Below, one piece after another: positions 9,940-21,165 of a DNA stretch of 64,000 bases. Below the pieces are notes generated by a model, which did not search any database, was not told the DNA's origin, and saw only the letters and a program-made list of their open reading frames with translations. Within the stretch, counting starts at the first letter, position 1. The number at the start of each line of letters is the position of its first letter. The DNA comes from Semisulcospira habei (lineage: Eukaryota > Mollusca > Gastropoda > Semisulcospiridae): contig BTPG01000003.1 of assembly GCA_036245525.1 (NCBI GenBank), positions 211,180,070 through 211,244,069 on the forward strand, written 5' to 3'. The position numbers were made by a program, and so were the translations under genes.

Positions 9940-11640
9940 TTAGTTCGCACTAGTAAACTTAGCATCCATGAAAATACGCAGTGATTGCCGGTTAAAGAGA
10001 ACAAAATAAAGTGAAATAAAAGAAGTGAGTGTGCCGGCTGTTTGAGAAAAAAAAAAAAAAACAATCCGTTTAATCTTTTCAAAATATCACTCAGCCGTTT
10101 AAGGATCAACCAATTAACATGTCAAATGACCTGATAATACTCTTGGGGATTCTAGAGTACGTATCTCCTTATGAAGCCGCTACTACATAAGTGCGCGAAG
10201 CACCACCTATCAGGCTGACCGTTACAGTGTCAGTTAGTAGTACGACCAAAGATTTGGTGCCGACTCGCTTTTCTGAGAGGTACGGTGGCTGAGGACACTA
10301 ATCAAGCTTCCGTCATGTCAAACTCATGTACCTCACATGCAACAACTCAATAACACGACAACTAACATCACAACAACTAACCAAGACAACATGTAACAGT
10401 GACAATCGGAGCACACTACGAATTTACAAAACAGGATCATTCACACTCCAAGCATTCACAGACATAAGGAGAGAGTAAAGAGTTTACATCATCATATTTA
10501 CTTCTAGCATAGGATACAAGGATAACTCAAGTCATGCTCACCTAACAATGCGAGGCGTCGACTTGAAATCATGATGGTGGTCGGTGTGTTGTCTCGAGGT
10601 TGCCACAGCGTGTCACTTCCGCAACGGAGCTCTCCTCGAAACGCACACCGACCATTCTTTATAATTACTTCTAGTTACATGTGTCCTGCGTCATTGCTTT
10701 TCCCACTCAACCGACCTTTCATGCTCTTATGTGGACGCGACAAAAGTCTTGAGTCAGAGTTTACACTCGACTGACCTTTCACTTGTCTTGGACACCCGTG
10801 CCACCCGATTCTTAGATAACCAGTATCCACGTGGCCGTGTTTTTCTGGGTCAGTCAAGCCTTGCGGTTCACGATTATAACTCCGTTTCGATCACTACCTC
10901 GTACCTGAACTTCGATCCCACACTTTAACCCTTATCATCCCTATTAACCCTAGCTATCATAATTGTCACTCTGTGACAAAAATCAAAGGCCAAGAGAGGA
11001 GGAAAACTGGACAATTCCGAAGGCAAGTGATTTCACACACGCCGCACAGCTGAAGGACAACGTCTGTTCTCGTTTATGTCATTCACACACATCAATAGAC
11101 AATTTCCGAGACAAGTTAGGTAGCCTTTATTTTTCAACGAATAGGTTGATCACCTCGCCTGTGAGTGTTTTGTTTGAAGTCGTCTCGCACACGGTGGAAA
11201 ATCCTGATATGATGACCGATGAGCACCAGCAGTAGGGTAGGACACCTTTGTTTAACTTCAAGAGCGGACCGCGTAACTCTGCAGCAAGCATAGACATTGA
11301 TTATCCCTCGCAGCTGTGCCTAAGGTCTTCCTATCATTGCCTGTGTTCTTCGTTAGAGGATGCGAACGAAGACCGGTTCAGCGTCAGTATTCCAGGTCAT
11401 AACTCCCGATGCCGTAGCGAAACTTCAGTGACACCTGTGAAAAGCAGTGACCTTGATGCGCATCGAATCAGTGTTTCCTATTAATTCATTTACGTGTGTG
11501 GTCATATTGTAGTCTGTGTGAAGCTGCTCCCACGCGCCTAGCAGCCAATCAAGAGGCCGGGAGACATCTGCCATGTGCCAGAAGCCTAGACCCTCATTAA
11601 ACACTGACTCTGTCTCCTACCCTCTTTATGTACAATTATT
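9940..11640. other. 1.7 kb without a recognised gene
   Basis: Open frames on both strands are under 95 codons and show no motif or convincing splice sites. No repeat family from elsewhere in the window was identified. Exons of a gene lying outside this window cannot be excluded. Confidence 0.4.
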
Positions 11641-11878
11641 TATGTATGTGTTCTTCATCTGAAGAAGGTTTGTGGTTGTTCAGTGTGTGGACGCCCTCCC
11701 AGCTGTCGCGCCAGGCGTGTGTGCAGCACCCCGTGGAGCACGATACAGGCCAAGACCGGTGACAAATTATTTCGCGGTTAGTCACCGCCGTCCGCGGTCC
11801 TTCCGATTTTTTTTTTCGGGATCCGCGCTATGACCGGGTTCGCGGTGTAACGATTCGCGATGTCGGATCACAGCTGTA

Positions 11879-13628
11879 TATAATATGTATAATATCTCTC
11901 TTGGCTTGACTTCGCGAACGAAGATTTTATAGGAGTTGCCCACGACGTCTGCAGGCTTGTTCGTGGCTGCGGAGGCCAATCCGAGACAGGCAGGTTCGAC
12001 CGCAGTGGCTGCAGGGGAAGGTATGGCCAGGGTTCTGAGCTGCGGCATCTCTGTTTTTTCTCCTGAGCCGCTTGTCCTTAAGGCTAGCTCTGTGAGAGTC
12101 CTCAAAGGAGACAGCTGCCTTGTAAATGGTGGAGCGCCAGGTGTCACGGTCCGCAGCAAGCGAAGACCACTGGTGGTGGTCGATTTGGCAGGCACTAAGT
12201 GACTTCTTGAGACAGTCTTTGTATCTCTTCTTTGGTGCCCCTCTGTCACGGTGTCCAGTAGCAAGCTCGCCGAACAGGGTGATCTTTGGTAGGCGATGAT
12301 CCTCCATCCTGGAGACATGCCCCGCCCAGCGGAGCTGTGTCCGCAGCAGCAAAGCCTCGATGCTCACAGTTTCAGCCTGTTCAAGGACCTCGACGTTGGT
12401 GACATAGTCACTCCAGTGAATGCCCAGGATTGTACGCAGGCAGCGCTGGTGGAAGCGTTCGAGGAGTCGTAGTTGGCTGCGGTAGAGGGCCCAAGACTCG
12501 GAACCATACAGCAGGGTGGTGAGGACCACAGCTCTGTACACGCTGATCTTGGTGCCTGTTTTCAGCTGTTGATTGTGCCACACCCGCTTGAAAAGTCGCC
12601 CGAAAGCGCTGTTCGCTTTTGCCAGCCTGCTGTCAAGCTCCTTGTCCAGCTTGGCGTCCGACGTGATAATGCAGCCAAGGTAAGTAAACTGGTGCACTGA
12701 CTTTAGTTCAGACTCGCCAATGGTGATGTGAGGAGGGCGATACACTGTCTTGGGTGCCGGCTGATGGAGGACCTCTGTCTTTTTCAGACTGACCTCGAGT
12801 CCAAAGAGCTGGGCAGCATCTGCGAAGCAAGACGTGATGCGCTGCAGGGCTCTCTCTGTGTGTGCAACGAGGGCAGCATCATCAGCAAAAAGCAGCTCAC
12901 GAATCAGTTGGTCTAGGGTTTTCGTGTGGGCCTGCAGTCGTCTAAGGTTGAACAGGCTGCCATCGAGACGATACCTGATGTACACTGCATCGTCATCATC
13001 GAGGTCCACTGTGGCCTGCTTCAACATCATGCTAAAAAAGATGGTGAAGAGGGTCGGTGCCAGCACGCAGCCCTGCTTTACGCCGTTGAGAATAGGGAAT
13101 GGTTCTGAGAGATCATTGTTGAGTCTGACCTGGCCTTGCTGGTCCTCGTGTAGCTGGACAATCATGTTGAGGAACTTTGGGGGACAGCCAAGTCGCTCCA
13201 GGATCTGCCACATGCCTTGCCTGCTCACAGTGTCGAACGCTTTTGTTAGGTCGACAAATGTTACGTATAGCCCTTTGTTCTGCTCGCGGCACTTCTCCTG
13301 TAGCTGTCTCAGCACAAAGACCATATCGGTGGTGCTCCTGTTTGCTCTGAAGCCACACTGGCCCTCTGGGAGTTGGTCTTCAGCGATGGCAGGTACCAGC
13401 CGATTCAGGAGCAGCCTTGCAAGGATTTTCCCAGCAATGGACAGCAGGGTAATTCCCCGATAGTTGGAACAGTCAGACTTCTCGCCTTTGTTCTTGTACA
13501 GGGTGATAACGACTGCATCACGGAGATCTTTTGGTAGTGTTCCTTCCTCCCAGCAGCAGAGAAAGAGGTCATGGAGCTTGTTGTGCAGTGCTGTGCCTCC
13601 ATGTTTCCATGTATAATATGTATAATAT
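11879..13628 (-). mobile_element. LINE-Z copy 1 with 17-bp target-site duplication
   Basis: A perfect 17-bp duplication, TATAATATGTATAATAT, flanks the element at 11879-11895 and 13612-13628. The element itself is 11896-13611, read on the - strand. It is 5' truncated inside the RT domain and 3' complete. It has no poly(A): the 3' end is a 31-base tail with a small stem-loop, then CAAGCCAAGAGAG. The insertion is recent, judging from the intact duplication and open frame. Confidence 0.95.
11927..13611 (-). pseudogene. 5'-truncated LINE reverse transcriptase with C-terminal zinc finger
   Basis: An uninterrupted - strand frame of about 560 residues encodes most of a non-LTR reverse transcriptase. 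Motifs in order are NYRGITLLS, QCGFRANRSTTDM, motif A in FVDLTKAFDTV, motif B in GVKQGCVLAPTLF and motif C as FADD in ELLFADDAALVAH. The thumb/connection region follows (YGSESWALYRSQ, RCLRTILGIHW, LRWAGHVSRMEDHRLPK). The end has a Cys2-His-Cys-like finger (C-x2-C ... H-x3-C) before RRRGQLL and a TAA stop. The open frame runs on to 13852 only by reading into flanking DNA. It lacks the endonuclease and the N-terminal part of RT, so it cannot retrotranspose alone. The exact LINE clade was left open. Confidence 0.92.
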
Positions 13629-13764
13629 ATATAAATCCACCCCCACCCACCCCCACCAGGCCCCGCCCCGGTCCCACCCTGAATTAGTCCCACCCAAAAC
13701 TGAAGTGAAAAACAGTGACTGAAAAAAAATCCAGTAACACTGAGAAGACGCATGACTGAAATGT

Positions 13765-13818
13765 TTAACTCATTCGAGACGAACGGCATCCAGATGCTGT
13801 TCGTATCGAATGAGTTAA
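13765..13818. mobile_element. Minimal TTAA palindrome, family H (H2)
   Basis: A 54-bp palindrome runs from TTAACTCATTCGAGACGAAC to its complement ending CGAATGAGTTAA, with one central asymmetry around CATCCAGATG. It has the same structure as 6753-6800 but a different inner arm. Confidence 0.75.
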
Positions 13819-13914
13819 ACATTGTCAAATGTCTTACATGAGAAACAGGCACTGAGACTGATGTGAACTAGGCAGCACGTGTGGGTGGAAGGGTGGACTA
13901 GGAATTGCCCCTTT

Positions 13915-14000
13915 GAGTGTCTGTAGCGGTTTTAGTCGTGATGTCACTTCCGACAGGAATCATCGTGTCTCAAAACCCGGCGCTTACGACACGCAAAGGG
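13915..14000. repeat. Family D hairpin, degraded
   Basis: CTGTAGCGGTTTTAGTCGTG and the later AATCATCGTGTCTCAAAACC form imperfect arms around CTTCCGACAGGAA. It resembles the better hairpin at 22205-22296. Confidence 0.55.
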
Positions 14001-14189
14001 TTGATACTCATAATATCAGTCACGGCTTCACGATGACCTCGTAGCTTTGTCATGGGCGCGGCGTTACCAACTGAACACCACGTTACAGTTTAAGACATCA
14101 CTGCACCGGTACACGGGATATTTGTCCCAAAAGAAAATCGCGATTGACCGATCAAGGACCAAGTGAAATGTCCTGACACTGGCCACGAC

Positions 14190-14408
14190 TTAACCCATTT
14201 GAGCCCGACGCTTTGCAGCAGGTGATGGATTGACCGTGATAATTCAAGGATAGTGTCAGACTTAGCTAGCTTGGCCGGCGCGGCCATCAGGCGCCAAGCT
14301 AATCTGGCACTGCCCTTGAATTATCATGTTCGATCCATCGCCTGCAACTGGTACATATTCATGAGGTGACACGTCCAATAAATGTGGTCTTGGTGTTGAA
14401 TGGGTTAA
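14190..14408. mobile_element. TTAA hairpin element, family A (A5)
   Basis: TTAACCCATTTGAGCC opens the unit and TTGAATGGGTTAA closes it. The central palindrome is 14233-14331. Its left arm has an extra TTAGCTAGC/CCGGCGCGG stretch not matched on the right, so this copy is an imperfect fold. Its right TTAA (14405-14408) is also the left TTAA of the next element. Confidence 0.85.
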
Positions 14409-14618
14409 CTCATTCTACCCCAGACACACCACAGCAAGATAAGGATCGACCATGATAGTTCAAGGGTGATGCCAGAATAGCTTGGCGCCTATGGGCGCCA
14501 AGCTATTCTGGCACCACCCTTAAACTATCATGGTCGATCTGTGTCCTGCACTGCAATGCAATCTTCAGAGAACAACGGCAAAATGTGGGGATTTCGGTGT
14601 TAGGGCAGAATGAGTTAA
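14405..14618. mobile_element. TTAA hairpin element, family B (B1)
   Basis: This 214-bp unit runs from TTAACTCATTCTACCCC to GGGCAGAATGAGTTAA. The central palindrome (about 14443-14537) has the family B core GATAGTTCAAGGGTGATGCC and GCCAGAATAGCTTGGCGCC around TATG. It is fused to A5 through one shared TTAA. Confidence 0.9.
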
Positions 14619-15184
14619 AGGAAGGACACGTGTCACGATTGCACCCTGTGCCTTACCACTCATCCGACGCTCAGTGGCGTGTGCGGCACCAAAGCGTGGA
14701 ACCTCGACCAATCAGCCAAGAAGTCAATCACTGATGGCGTGCAGTCCTATACCAGCGGCTGATCAATAGAATCGTTCTGCCACCTATTGACACCTCTAAT
14801 TGAACTCTTTCATCTGCAAGAGACATAGGTCATCATGAAACCCCAGCAGCCTGCGGGGGGTGGGTCACCGCATCTTTGGCGATTTGCGCTTCTCAGTTAC
14901 AGGCCCATTTATGCATATGCGTCTCAAGTCAGAGAGATGACTTGAGACATCACTGCACTGGTACACGGATTGTTCCAAAAGAAAATGGCCTATAATGGGT
15001 CAGCTATATGCGAACACTGTGGTCTTTTTTTTTCATTTTTTTTTTTCACCATGTGGCTAAAACCGTACAGGCGCATGTGATCCAAGCAAAAGAAAATTTG
15101 TCGGCTAGACTGACACAATAAACGTTTTGAATCTGAATTTGATCAGTGAAGCATGTAGTGACATCCTTTGATGAAACCAACACA

Positions 15185-15302
15185 TCTGCAATAGACATAG
15201 ATCGTCATGAGCCCCCCACCCCCACCCCCACCCCCCCTCCCTGCCCGCCTCCCCCCCCCCCCCCTCCAATTTGCGGGGGCTCATGACGATGTATGTCTCT
15301 TG
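15185..15302. repeat. Family C hairpin with poly(C) centre
   Basis: The arms ATAGACATAGATCGTCATGA and its approximate complement TCATGACGATGTATGTCTCT enclose a long C-rich centre. It belongs to the GCAAGAGGCATAGATCCTCA hairpin family. A half copy lies at 14815-14865. Confidence 0.7.
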
Positions 15303-15356
15303 ATAAAATTTACGCGGCCACCTCTTCTATTTTCAGATCAAGGAGGCCAGTATGGG

Positions 15357-15570
15357 TTAACTCATTCTAGCCCTGACACACCACAGCAAGATATGCATCG
15401 ACCATGATAGTTCAAGGGTCATGCCAGAATAGCTTGGCGCCTATGGGCGCCAAGCTATTCTGGCATCACCCTTGAACTATCATGGTCGATCTGTGTCCTG
15501 CACTGCAGTGCAGTCTTCAGAGGACAAGGGCAGCATTTGGGGATTTCGGTCCTGGGGCACAATGAGTTAA
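15357..15570. mobile_element. TTAA hairpin element, family B (B2)
   Basis: It is 214 bp, from TTAACTCATTCTAGCCC to GGGGCACAATGAGTTAA. The central palindrome around 15398-15491 is almost perfect, with core GCCAGAATAGCTTGGCGCC and spacer TATG. The left TTAA is preceded by TATGGG, the usual end of another TTAA element. Confidence 0.9.
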
Positions 15571-15977
15571 GGTCGTATCGTTGGATGAAGCTGGATTACC
15601 GGTAACAGGACGCAGATCTTGTTCAGCCGATTCCAGGGATAAATGTACATCCGGTACACCAGTGTCCGCATACAGCTGGCCATTAAAGGTCATTTACTTT
15701 TTGTCTTCGAGTGCCAACTGAGAAAAAAATAACTCTACCCCAAATTAAGCTTGCAAATGAATGACATGTCAGTGTCGGATGTAACACTGCTATATGGTCA
15801 TGTTAAAAAACAACAAACAAACAAACAAACGCAAAACTAAATGTGTCTGAATGAAATGGGCCCATTTCAAATATAAAACAAAACAGCATGTAATAATATA
15901 AAAATAGCTTGATTTTAATTTAGGTGCTACACTTTTATATGAGTTTTTGCGCCACTTATATAAAAGTGTATTTATTA

Positions 15978-16036
<59 letters not shown>

Positions 16037-16370
16037 AAGTGTCTGAGGAAAGGGAAACACGGCTTTGTCACTCGTATGACAAGATTTAATTGTCTTTGCT
16101 GCCGTTTCTCCATTCTTCTGACGGCGTTGCTTACACACACGACTGAACACTGCGTGCCGTGGCAATGGCAGGCTATTACAAACTGAATGAAAAGAAAAGG
16201 GGAGACTGCCAGTGCTAATATTTTAGGAAGATTACAAAGTAAAGTAGGTAAAAGCACTGTCAGGGGAGAGAAGTGCATGATCGACCAGTGATCATAGATC
16301 TATTTGGTCAAAGCACACCACAAAAAAAAGATAGGAAAGAGTGGGTGCGCTAAGAAAGTGACTCACTTAA
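15571..16370. other. No gene; contains (TTA)n microsatellite at 15973-16034
   Basis: The only clear structure is the trinucleotide run and the AT-rich palindromic TATATAAAAGTGTATT around it (TTTTATATGAG...TTATATAAAAG). Open frames here are repeat artefacts. Confidence 0.6.
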
Positions 16371-16734
16371 AACAATGCATATGGAAGCCCCTCCCCCTCC
16401 CCCCCCCCCCCCCCAACCGAACAAACTGACTATTTCCCCAGTAAGAATCATCACTACTGACAAAACCGCTACAGACAGCCAAAGGTTTAACTCATTCGAG
16501 TTGTGCTGCCTCCGGATACGCGGCTTATGCAAAAATACAGCCAGTCCCTTTTCGTGAATAACTGAGATTTGTATTGTTTTACAATGGACACCTCGCTCTT
16601 CACAAAAACGAACTTGTTGCCCTTTGGCATTTACATGGAAACGCTGGAGACCTCTTGAGTGGTCACACCACATCCTACCAGGACTTCAGATCCCGAGTCT
16701 CAAAATATTCTGAGATTGAATAGCGTCCCAGTGC

Positions 16735-16820
16735 GCAAAGGCCATCGGCCCGACGTCGGGCGCCGTTGGCCCGCGCACGCCTGTGCGCGGGCCAACGGCG
16801 GCCGACGTCGGCCCGATGAT
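16735..16820. repeat. Family E GC-rich palindrome
   Basis: Starting in GCGCAAAGGCCATCGGCCC, the unit folds around GCGCACGCCTGTGCGC. It has arms GCCGTTGGCCCGCGCA and TGTGCGCGGGCCAACGGC and a repeated CCGACGTCGG. Similar units are at 50493, 51423, 58154, 58541 and 59930. Confidence 0.85.
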
Positions 16821-17024
16821 CTTTTACACATTGGGGGGGGGGGGGGGTGTTTTCAGATGTCGGGTGCTTTTTTTTTTTTTTAAATCATCAATTGGTTTGG
16901 TTCATATAATATTATGTGGGTGGCTTCTGCGGCTCCCGGCTGTTCTCAATGATGATGATGGTGTTGGAGTTGATGATGGTGGTCGAAGACAACTTAGATC
17001 GTAAAGCCTCAGTGCGTTTACTCA

Positions 17025-17239
17025 TTAACCCTTTCCATCCTGATACACCACTGCATGCAATAAATTTGACTGTGATAGTTCAGGGGCAGTGCCAGAATAG
17101 CTTGACGCCGATAGGCGACACGCTATTCTGGCAACACCCTTAAACTAAAATGGCTGATCTGTCCTCTAATCTGTGACGTAGCCTCCATAGGACAATACAC
17201 ACATTTGACAAATTTCAGCCGTTGGATTTAATGGGTTCA
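17025..17239. mobile_element. TTAA hairpin element, family B (B3)
   Basis: TTAACCCTTTCCATCCTG at the left and TTTAATGGGTTCA at the right (mutated TTAA) bound about 215 bp. The central fold at 17070-17150 is imperfect (GCCAGAATAGCTTGACGCC against GGCGACACGCTATTCTGGC). It is an older, decaying copy. Confidence 0.8.
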
Positions 17240-19480
17240 GCCTTTAAGACGAGAAAGTCAAACTTTAGAGATGTTCTCTGAGGTTTGTGTCACAGCCTTT
17301 GAAGCAGATCAGCCATGTTAGTTCCACTCCAGAGACTATTCCACGATGATGCGGAGAGTGGCGATCTGGTCTGTACATGATCGGATTTTCCTGAATCCTG
17401 CTTGCTGGTCTCTCAGCTGTGCCGGGGTCAACGGAGCTCTTTATTTTCTCCAGGATGATCCTGTTGAAGACCTTTCCTGTACTGACAGCAAAGTGATTCC
17501 TCTGTAGTTGGAACACTTGCTGAGGTCGCCTTTCTTGGGAAGCTTGATTAGGTACCCCTCCTTCCAATCAGCCGGCATCACCTCCTCTTCCCATATCCTT
17601 CCAAACAGTGGGTACAGCAGCTCTACTGTTGTCTCTAGGTCTGCTTTCAGAGACTCCGCTGGGATGCCATCTGGCCCTGCTGCTTTGCTGTTCTTTAAAA
17701 ATGCCACTGCTCTTCTGATCTCTTCCCGGCTGGGGGGGAGCTGGGTGGCTCGGTGGTAAAAGCGTTTGCCTCCAGACCAAAAGGTCCCGGGTTCGAATCC
17801 AGCTTAGGTCAAAATTTGCTCAGACCCTTTTTCGTTGTCCCCGTCTTTGAAATCACCCTCGTGGTGGACAAAAGACGTTACGCCCTAAACATTTAACTTT
17901 TTTTTTCTTCCCGGCTGGGTCTGTCACAGCTGATGGGTAGGTCGGTCTCTGCTGGCTGGGGGTCGGGTGGGCTGGGTCTGTTCAGTAACTCTTCAAAATA
18001 CTCGGCCCATCTGTCGAGTTGCTCTGCTCTGTCTGCAATAGGCTTGCCTTCTTTGTCTTTTACTGGTCTTTCTGTATGGCCATACTTGCCCGACAATCTT
18101 CTGGTAATGTCGTAGAGCTGTTTCATGTTGCCGCTGCCTGCTGCCTTTTCTGCCTCTGCTGCCAGGCTGTCTGCGTATGCCCTCTTGTCTGCCCTGATAC
18201 TGCTCTTCACCTCGCGATTGGCTTCCGAGTATTCCTCCTGTGCCCTTGCTTTGGCTGCTCTCGTGCGAGTGTTGTTGACAACTGCTTTCTTCTGCTTCCT
18301 CACTTTTATCTTCTTCAAGGTCTGTGCCGACAGCCAGTCCTTGTGATGGTGTTTCCTGAACCATACAGTGTATTTGCAGGTTGAGTTCAGCGCCTCTCTA
18401 ACTGCTCTGTGATGGCCGCCTCCTTTTCATTTACTAGCGCTTGAAACCGGTTGGACAGCACCAGTTTGAACTCTTCTCTCTCTCCAGTCTCTCTCAGGAG
18501 GCCTACATTATAGCGCTGTCTTCTTGTTGTCTCTGTGCTTTTTTCGTTAACTTGAGCTTTATTCTTAAGGTAAGCAGATGGTGGTCTGAGGTGACATCTG
18601 CTCCCCTCCTCACTCGAACATCTTGAAGGGATCTTCTAAATTTCTTGCTAATGCAGATATGGTCTATTTGGTTCTCTGTAGTATGGTCAGGTGAGACCCA
18701 AGTTGCTTTGCGTATTCTTCTGTGTGGGAAGATGCTGCCTCACAAGTCTGTTTAGAGCACGAAAGTCTACAAACCTATCCCCGTTCTCACTCATCTCCGA
18801 GCCTAGTCCCTGTCTCCCCATCACCTCTTCGTATCCGGTGTTGTCCTCCCCTATTTTGGCATTAAAATCGCCTATGACGACGGTGATGTCTCGCTCCGCA
18901 CATTTGTCCACAGCACTCTGGAGTCGGTCATAGAACTCTTGTTTCTCTTCCTCGTCACTGTCATTAGTGGAAGCATAACACTGGATGACGTTGAGCTTGA
19001 TCTTTTTCTTGGTTCTAACGGCTGCTGTGATAATTCTTGGCCCAAGAGGTTCCCAGCCCATCAGCGCTCTCTGTGCCACTGGTGACAGCATGCATGCTAC
19101 ACCTTTTGTATGGGGGGCATTCTCCTCTTCATGACCTGAATACAGAATCATCTCCCCACTTACCAGCCTTTTCTGCCCAGACTGCGTCCATCTGGCTTCA
19201 CTGATACCTAGCAGGGAAAGGTTTTACTTTTGCATTTCCGCTGCTATCTGGGCGGCCTTGCCGCTCTGGTACATGGTCTTGACATTCCATGTGCCCATGG
19301 TTGTGTCCCTGGATAGAGAGAGGCGGCTCGGTCCTGTGGCTTCCGAAGACTTCCGGCTTTCACCACAGGACGCCATAAATCTTCTGGTAGAAGAACCTTC
19401 CTCCTCCAGGAAAGGAATTTCTGTTTGTCTTTTCGTCGGCGTTTTTGTAGCTATTTCCTTATTTGCAGGGTGGGGAAGCT
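17240..19480 (-). pseudogene. APE-type LINE, RT 3' part missing, split by a SINE
   Basis: Read from 19300 downwards on the - strand, it opens with an apurinic-endonuclease-like start (MGTWNVKTMYQSGKAAQIAA). It continues with endonuclease motif GDFNAKIG near 18870 and GDRFVDFRALNRLV. A basic, coiled linker follows (18318-17893), then the RT start (NSKAAGPDGIPAESL, NYRGITLLSVQ at 17707-17441). The downstream RT is only partly readable in shifted frames and ends before any YADD box, so the 3' half is lost. Several stops and frameshifts are present. The GC-rich stretch 19480-19640 may be its 5' leader. The family resembles RTE-like endonuclease-RT elements. Confidence 0.85.
17721..17919 (+). mobile_element. 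tRNA-derived SINE (S1) with 14-bp target duplication
   Basis: The unit at 17735-17905 starts GGGGAGCTGGGTGGC. It carries an A-box-like TGGCTCGGTGGT (17746-17757) and a B box GGTTCGAATCC (17790-17800). It ends in the shared tail GTTACGCCCTAAAC followed by a T run. The duplication TCTTCCCGGCTGGG flanks it at 17721-17734 and 17906-17919. It interrupts the older APE-type LINE, so it is younger. A relative lies at 52424. Confidence 0.92.
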
Positions 19481-19659
19481 ACCCCCACGCCCAACCCCCT
19501 TACTAGGAGGACCAGGGGTTTTCTGTCGGGGTCCCTTAGACCATGTTGGTTCACGGCACCTTATTTCATTCGGTGCACCCCTCTCGCGAGGGACCCCCTA
19601 TCCACCACCCAGGGGACGCGCCTCAACGCCATATGGTCCCAGCGCGAGGTTCAAGACCA

Positions 19660-20060
19660 GAGTGCAAACAAACATTTCTTACGAAAGCAAAATGAAACAA
19701 ACGGATGATAGTTCTGGAGACTGACACATGGACCACAAGGAGGGCAAATGGAGTGGGGGTGGAGGTGGGGGGGGGGGCAGGGTGGGTGGGTGGGTGGGGT
19801 GAGTGGTTTTGCTGATGTAGGACTGACTACCTTTGTGACATTCCACTGACTCAATCATAGCCTCCCAAGAGCGTATTCTACGTCTCTGCCTTAATTAAGT
19901 AACAGACCCATCGCTAGAATTTTGGAGGGCGCTAGCCTGGTCCAGACTAACCCCGGCCGGGGCCTTAGCTATTTTGGGGGGCTCTAGAACCGAGGCCCCG
20001 AATCCGACCGCTGAAAATCAGCAGCGCATTAACTTACCGGATGATTTGACTGTGGCACAT
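19660..20060. other. No gene recognised
   Basis: G-rich simple sequence occurs at 19760-19800. A CCCCGGCCGGGG palindrome lies at 19950-19962. No exon or repeat family was assigned. Confidence 0.45.
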
Positions 20061-20069
20061 AATATAAGT

Positions 20070-20153
20070 TATTGGTCGGAGGAGTATGCTACACGGACCC
20101 TTGCAGGCCTGAGGGATACAAGGGTCCGTGTAGCGAACCCCTCCGACCAATAA
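20070..20153. repeat. Stand-alone long hairpin
   Basis: The arms TTATTGGTCGGAGGAGTATG / CTACACGGACCCTTG and complements TACAAGGGTCCGTGTAGC / CCCCTCCGACCAATAA enclose a short loop. No second copy was recognised in the window. Confidence 0.8.
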
Positions 20154-20758
20154 CGTATTTGTTTTCATTCCTTCACTATTTTCGTAAAAGAAATCAAGAA
20201 GACATCTTGCGACCTGGATCACGCCAGACATGACTGAGGTCAAAGGAATATACCTTTATACATAATAGACTTATGACGTAATTTAAAATGTCATGACGTT
20301 GCCGTCTCCAGTACTGAGTGTGCTTGTTGTTTCGAACAACATTAAGTAACTTTGTACTTTAGAACTTTTGGCGATCTTTTATAGAAGAAAACTGGCATCC
20401 CAGATGCGTCATCGAGGGGGCTACAAAACGTCCGCCATTTTCGCTACAGGGGTTTTTATATCACGGTCACATGGTACGGTTTGCGCTAAAGTGACTGGTC
20501 GTGTGACGTAGGGAGGAAAACAATATATTTTGGATCCTAACGCTGTCCAAATACCTACCTTTAGATATCATGGCGCACACTGGAATTGGAGGGGGTCCGT
20601 TGCTGTTTCTTGGTATCAGTGCGCTTGGTCTACGTGCTAGATCCAGACAGGCATCTGCTAAACCGAGCGACACTTGTCTTCACACGTTTAAGACGGTTGG
20701 GGGGAGGGGGGGGGGGAGGACAATAAGAACACTTTGACGAAACACTTTCTGACATCGG

Positions 20759-21134
20759 CGCTTATTTCCACGTATAACCCGCTCGTAGCCAGCGCTTATT
20801 TCCACGTATAACCCGCTCGTAGCCAGCGCTTATTTCCACGTATAACCCGCTCGTAGCCAGCGCTTATTTCCACGTATAACCCGCTCGTAGCCAGCGCTTA
20901 TTTCCACGTATAACCCGCTCGTAGCCAGCGCTTATTTCCACGTATAACCCGCTTGTAGCCAGCGCTTATTTCCACGTATAACCCGCTCGTAGCCAGCGCT
21001 TATTTCCACGTATAACCCGCTTGTAGCCAGCGCTTATTTCCACGTATAACCCGCTCGTAGCCAGCGCTTATTTTCACGTATAACCCGCTCGTAGCCAGCG
21101 CTTATTTCCACGTATAACCCGCTCGTAGCCAGCT
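20759..21134. repeat. 34-bp tandem repeat, about 11 copies
   Basis: The unit CGCTTATTTCCACGTATAAC plus CCGCTCGTAGCCAG repeats almost without change. Rare variants are CTTGTAG and one TTTTCACG unit. The low divergence points to recent expansion or homogenisation. Confidence 0.97.
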
Positions 21135-21165
21135 GCCACAGACGGCTGTGATTCTGTAATCTTCG

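Noticed and set aside
12834..13463. 209-residue + strand frame, seen again at 49089-49718
   Set aside because: It is the antisense shadow of the LINE RT in both copies.
13612..13852. N-terminal extension of the LINE frame (MPVSHVRHL...) as a start of the protein
   Set aside because: The 17-bp target duplication shows that the element ends at 13611. The extra codons are flanking DNA read through by chance.
15790..16278. 162-residue - strand frame with a run of Asn
   Set aside because: The Asn run is the (TTA)n microsatellite, and no domain is present around it.
17735..17810. tRNA gene
   Set aside because: Only the promoter boxes and a tRNA-like head are present, with a SINE body, target duplication and a second family member, so it is a SINE.
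20759..21134. 34-bp repeats as a CRISPR-like array
   Set aside because: There are no spacers between units. It is a simple tandem repeat.
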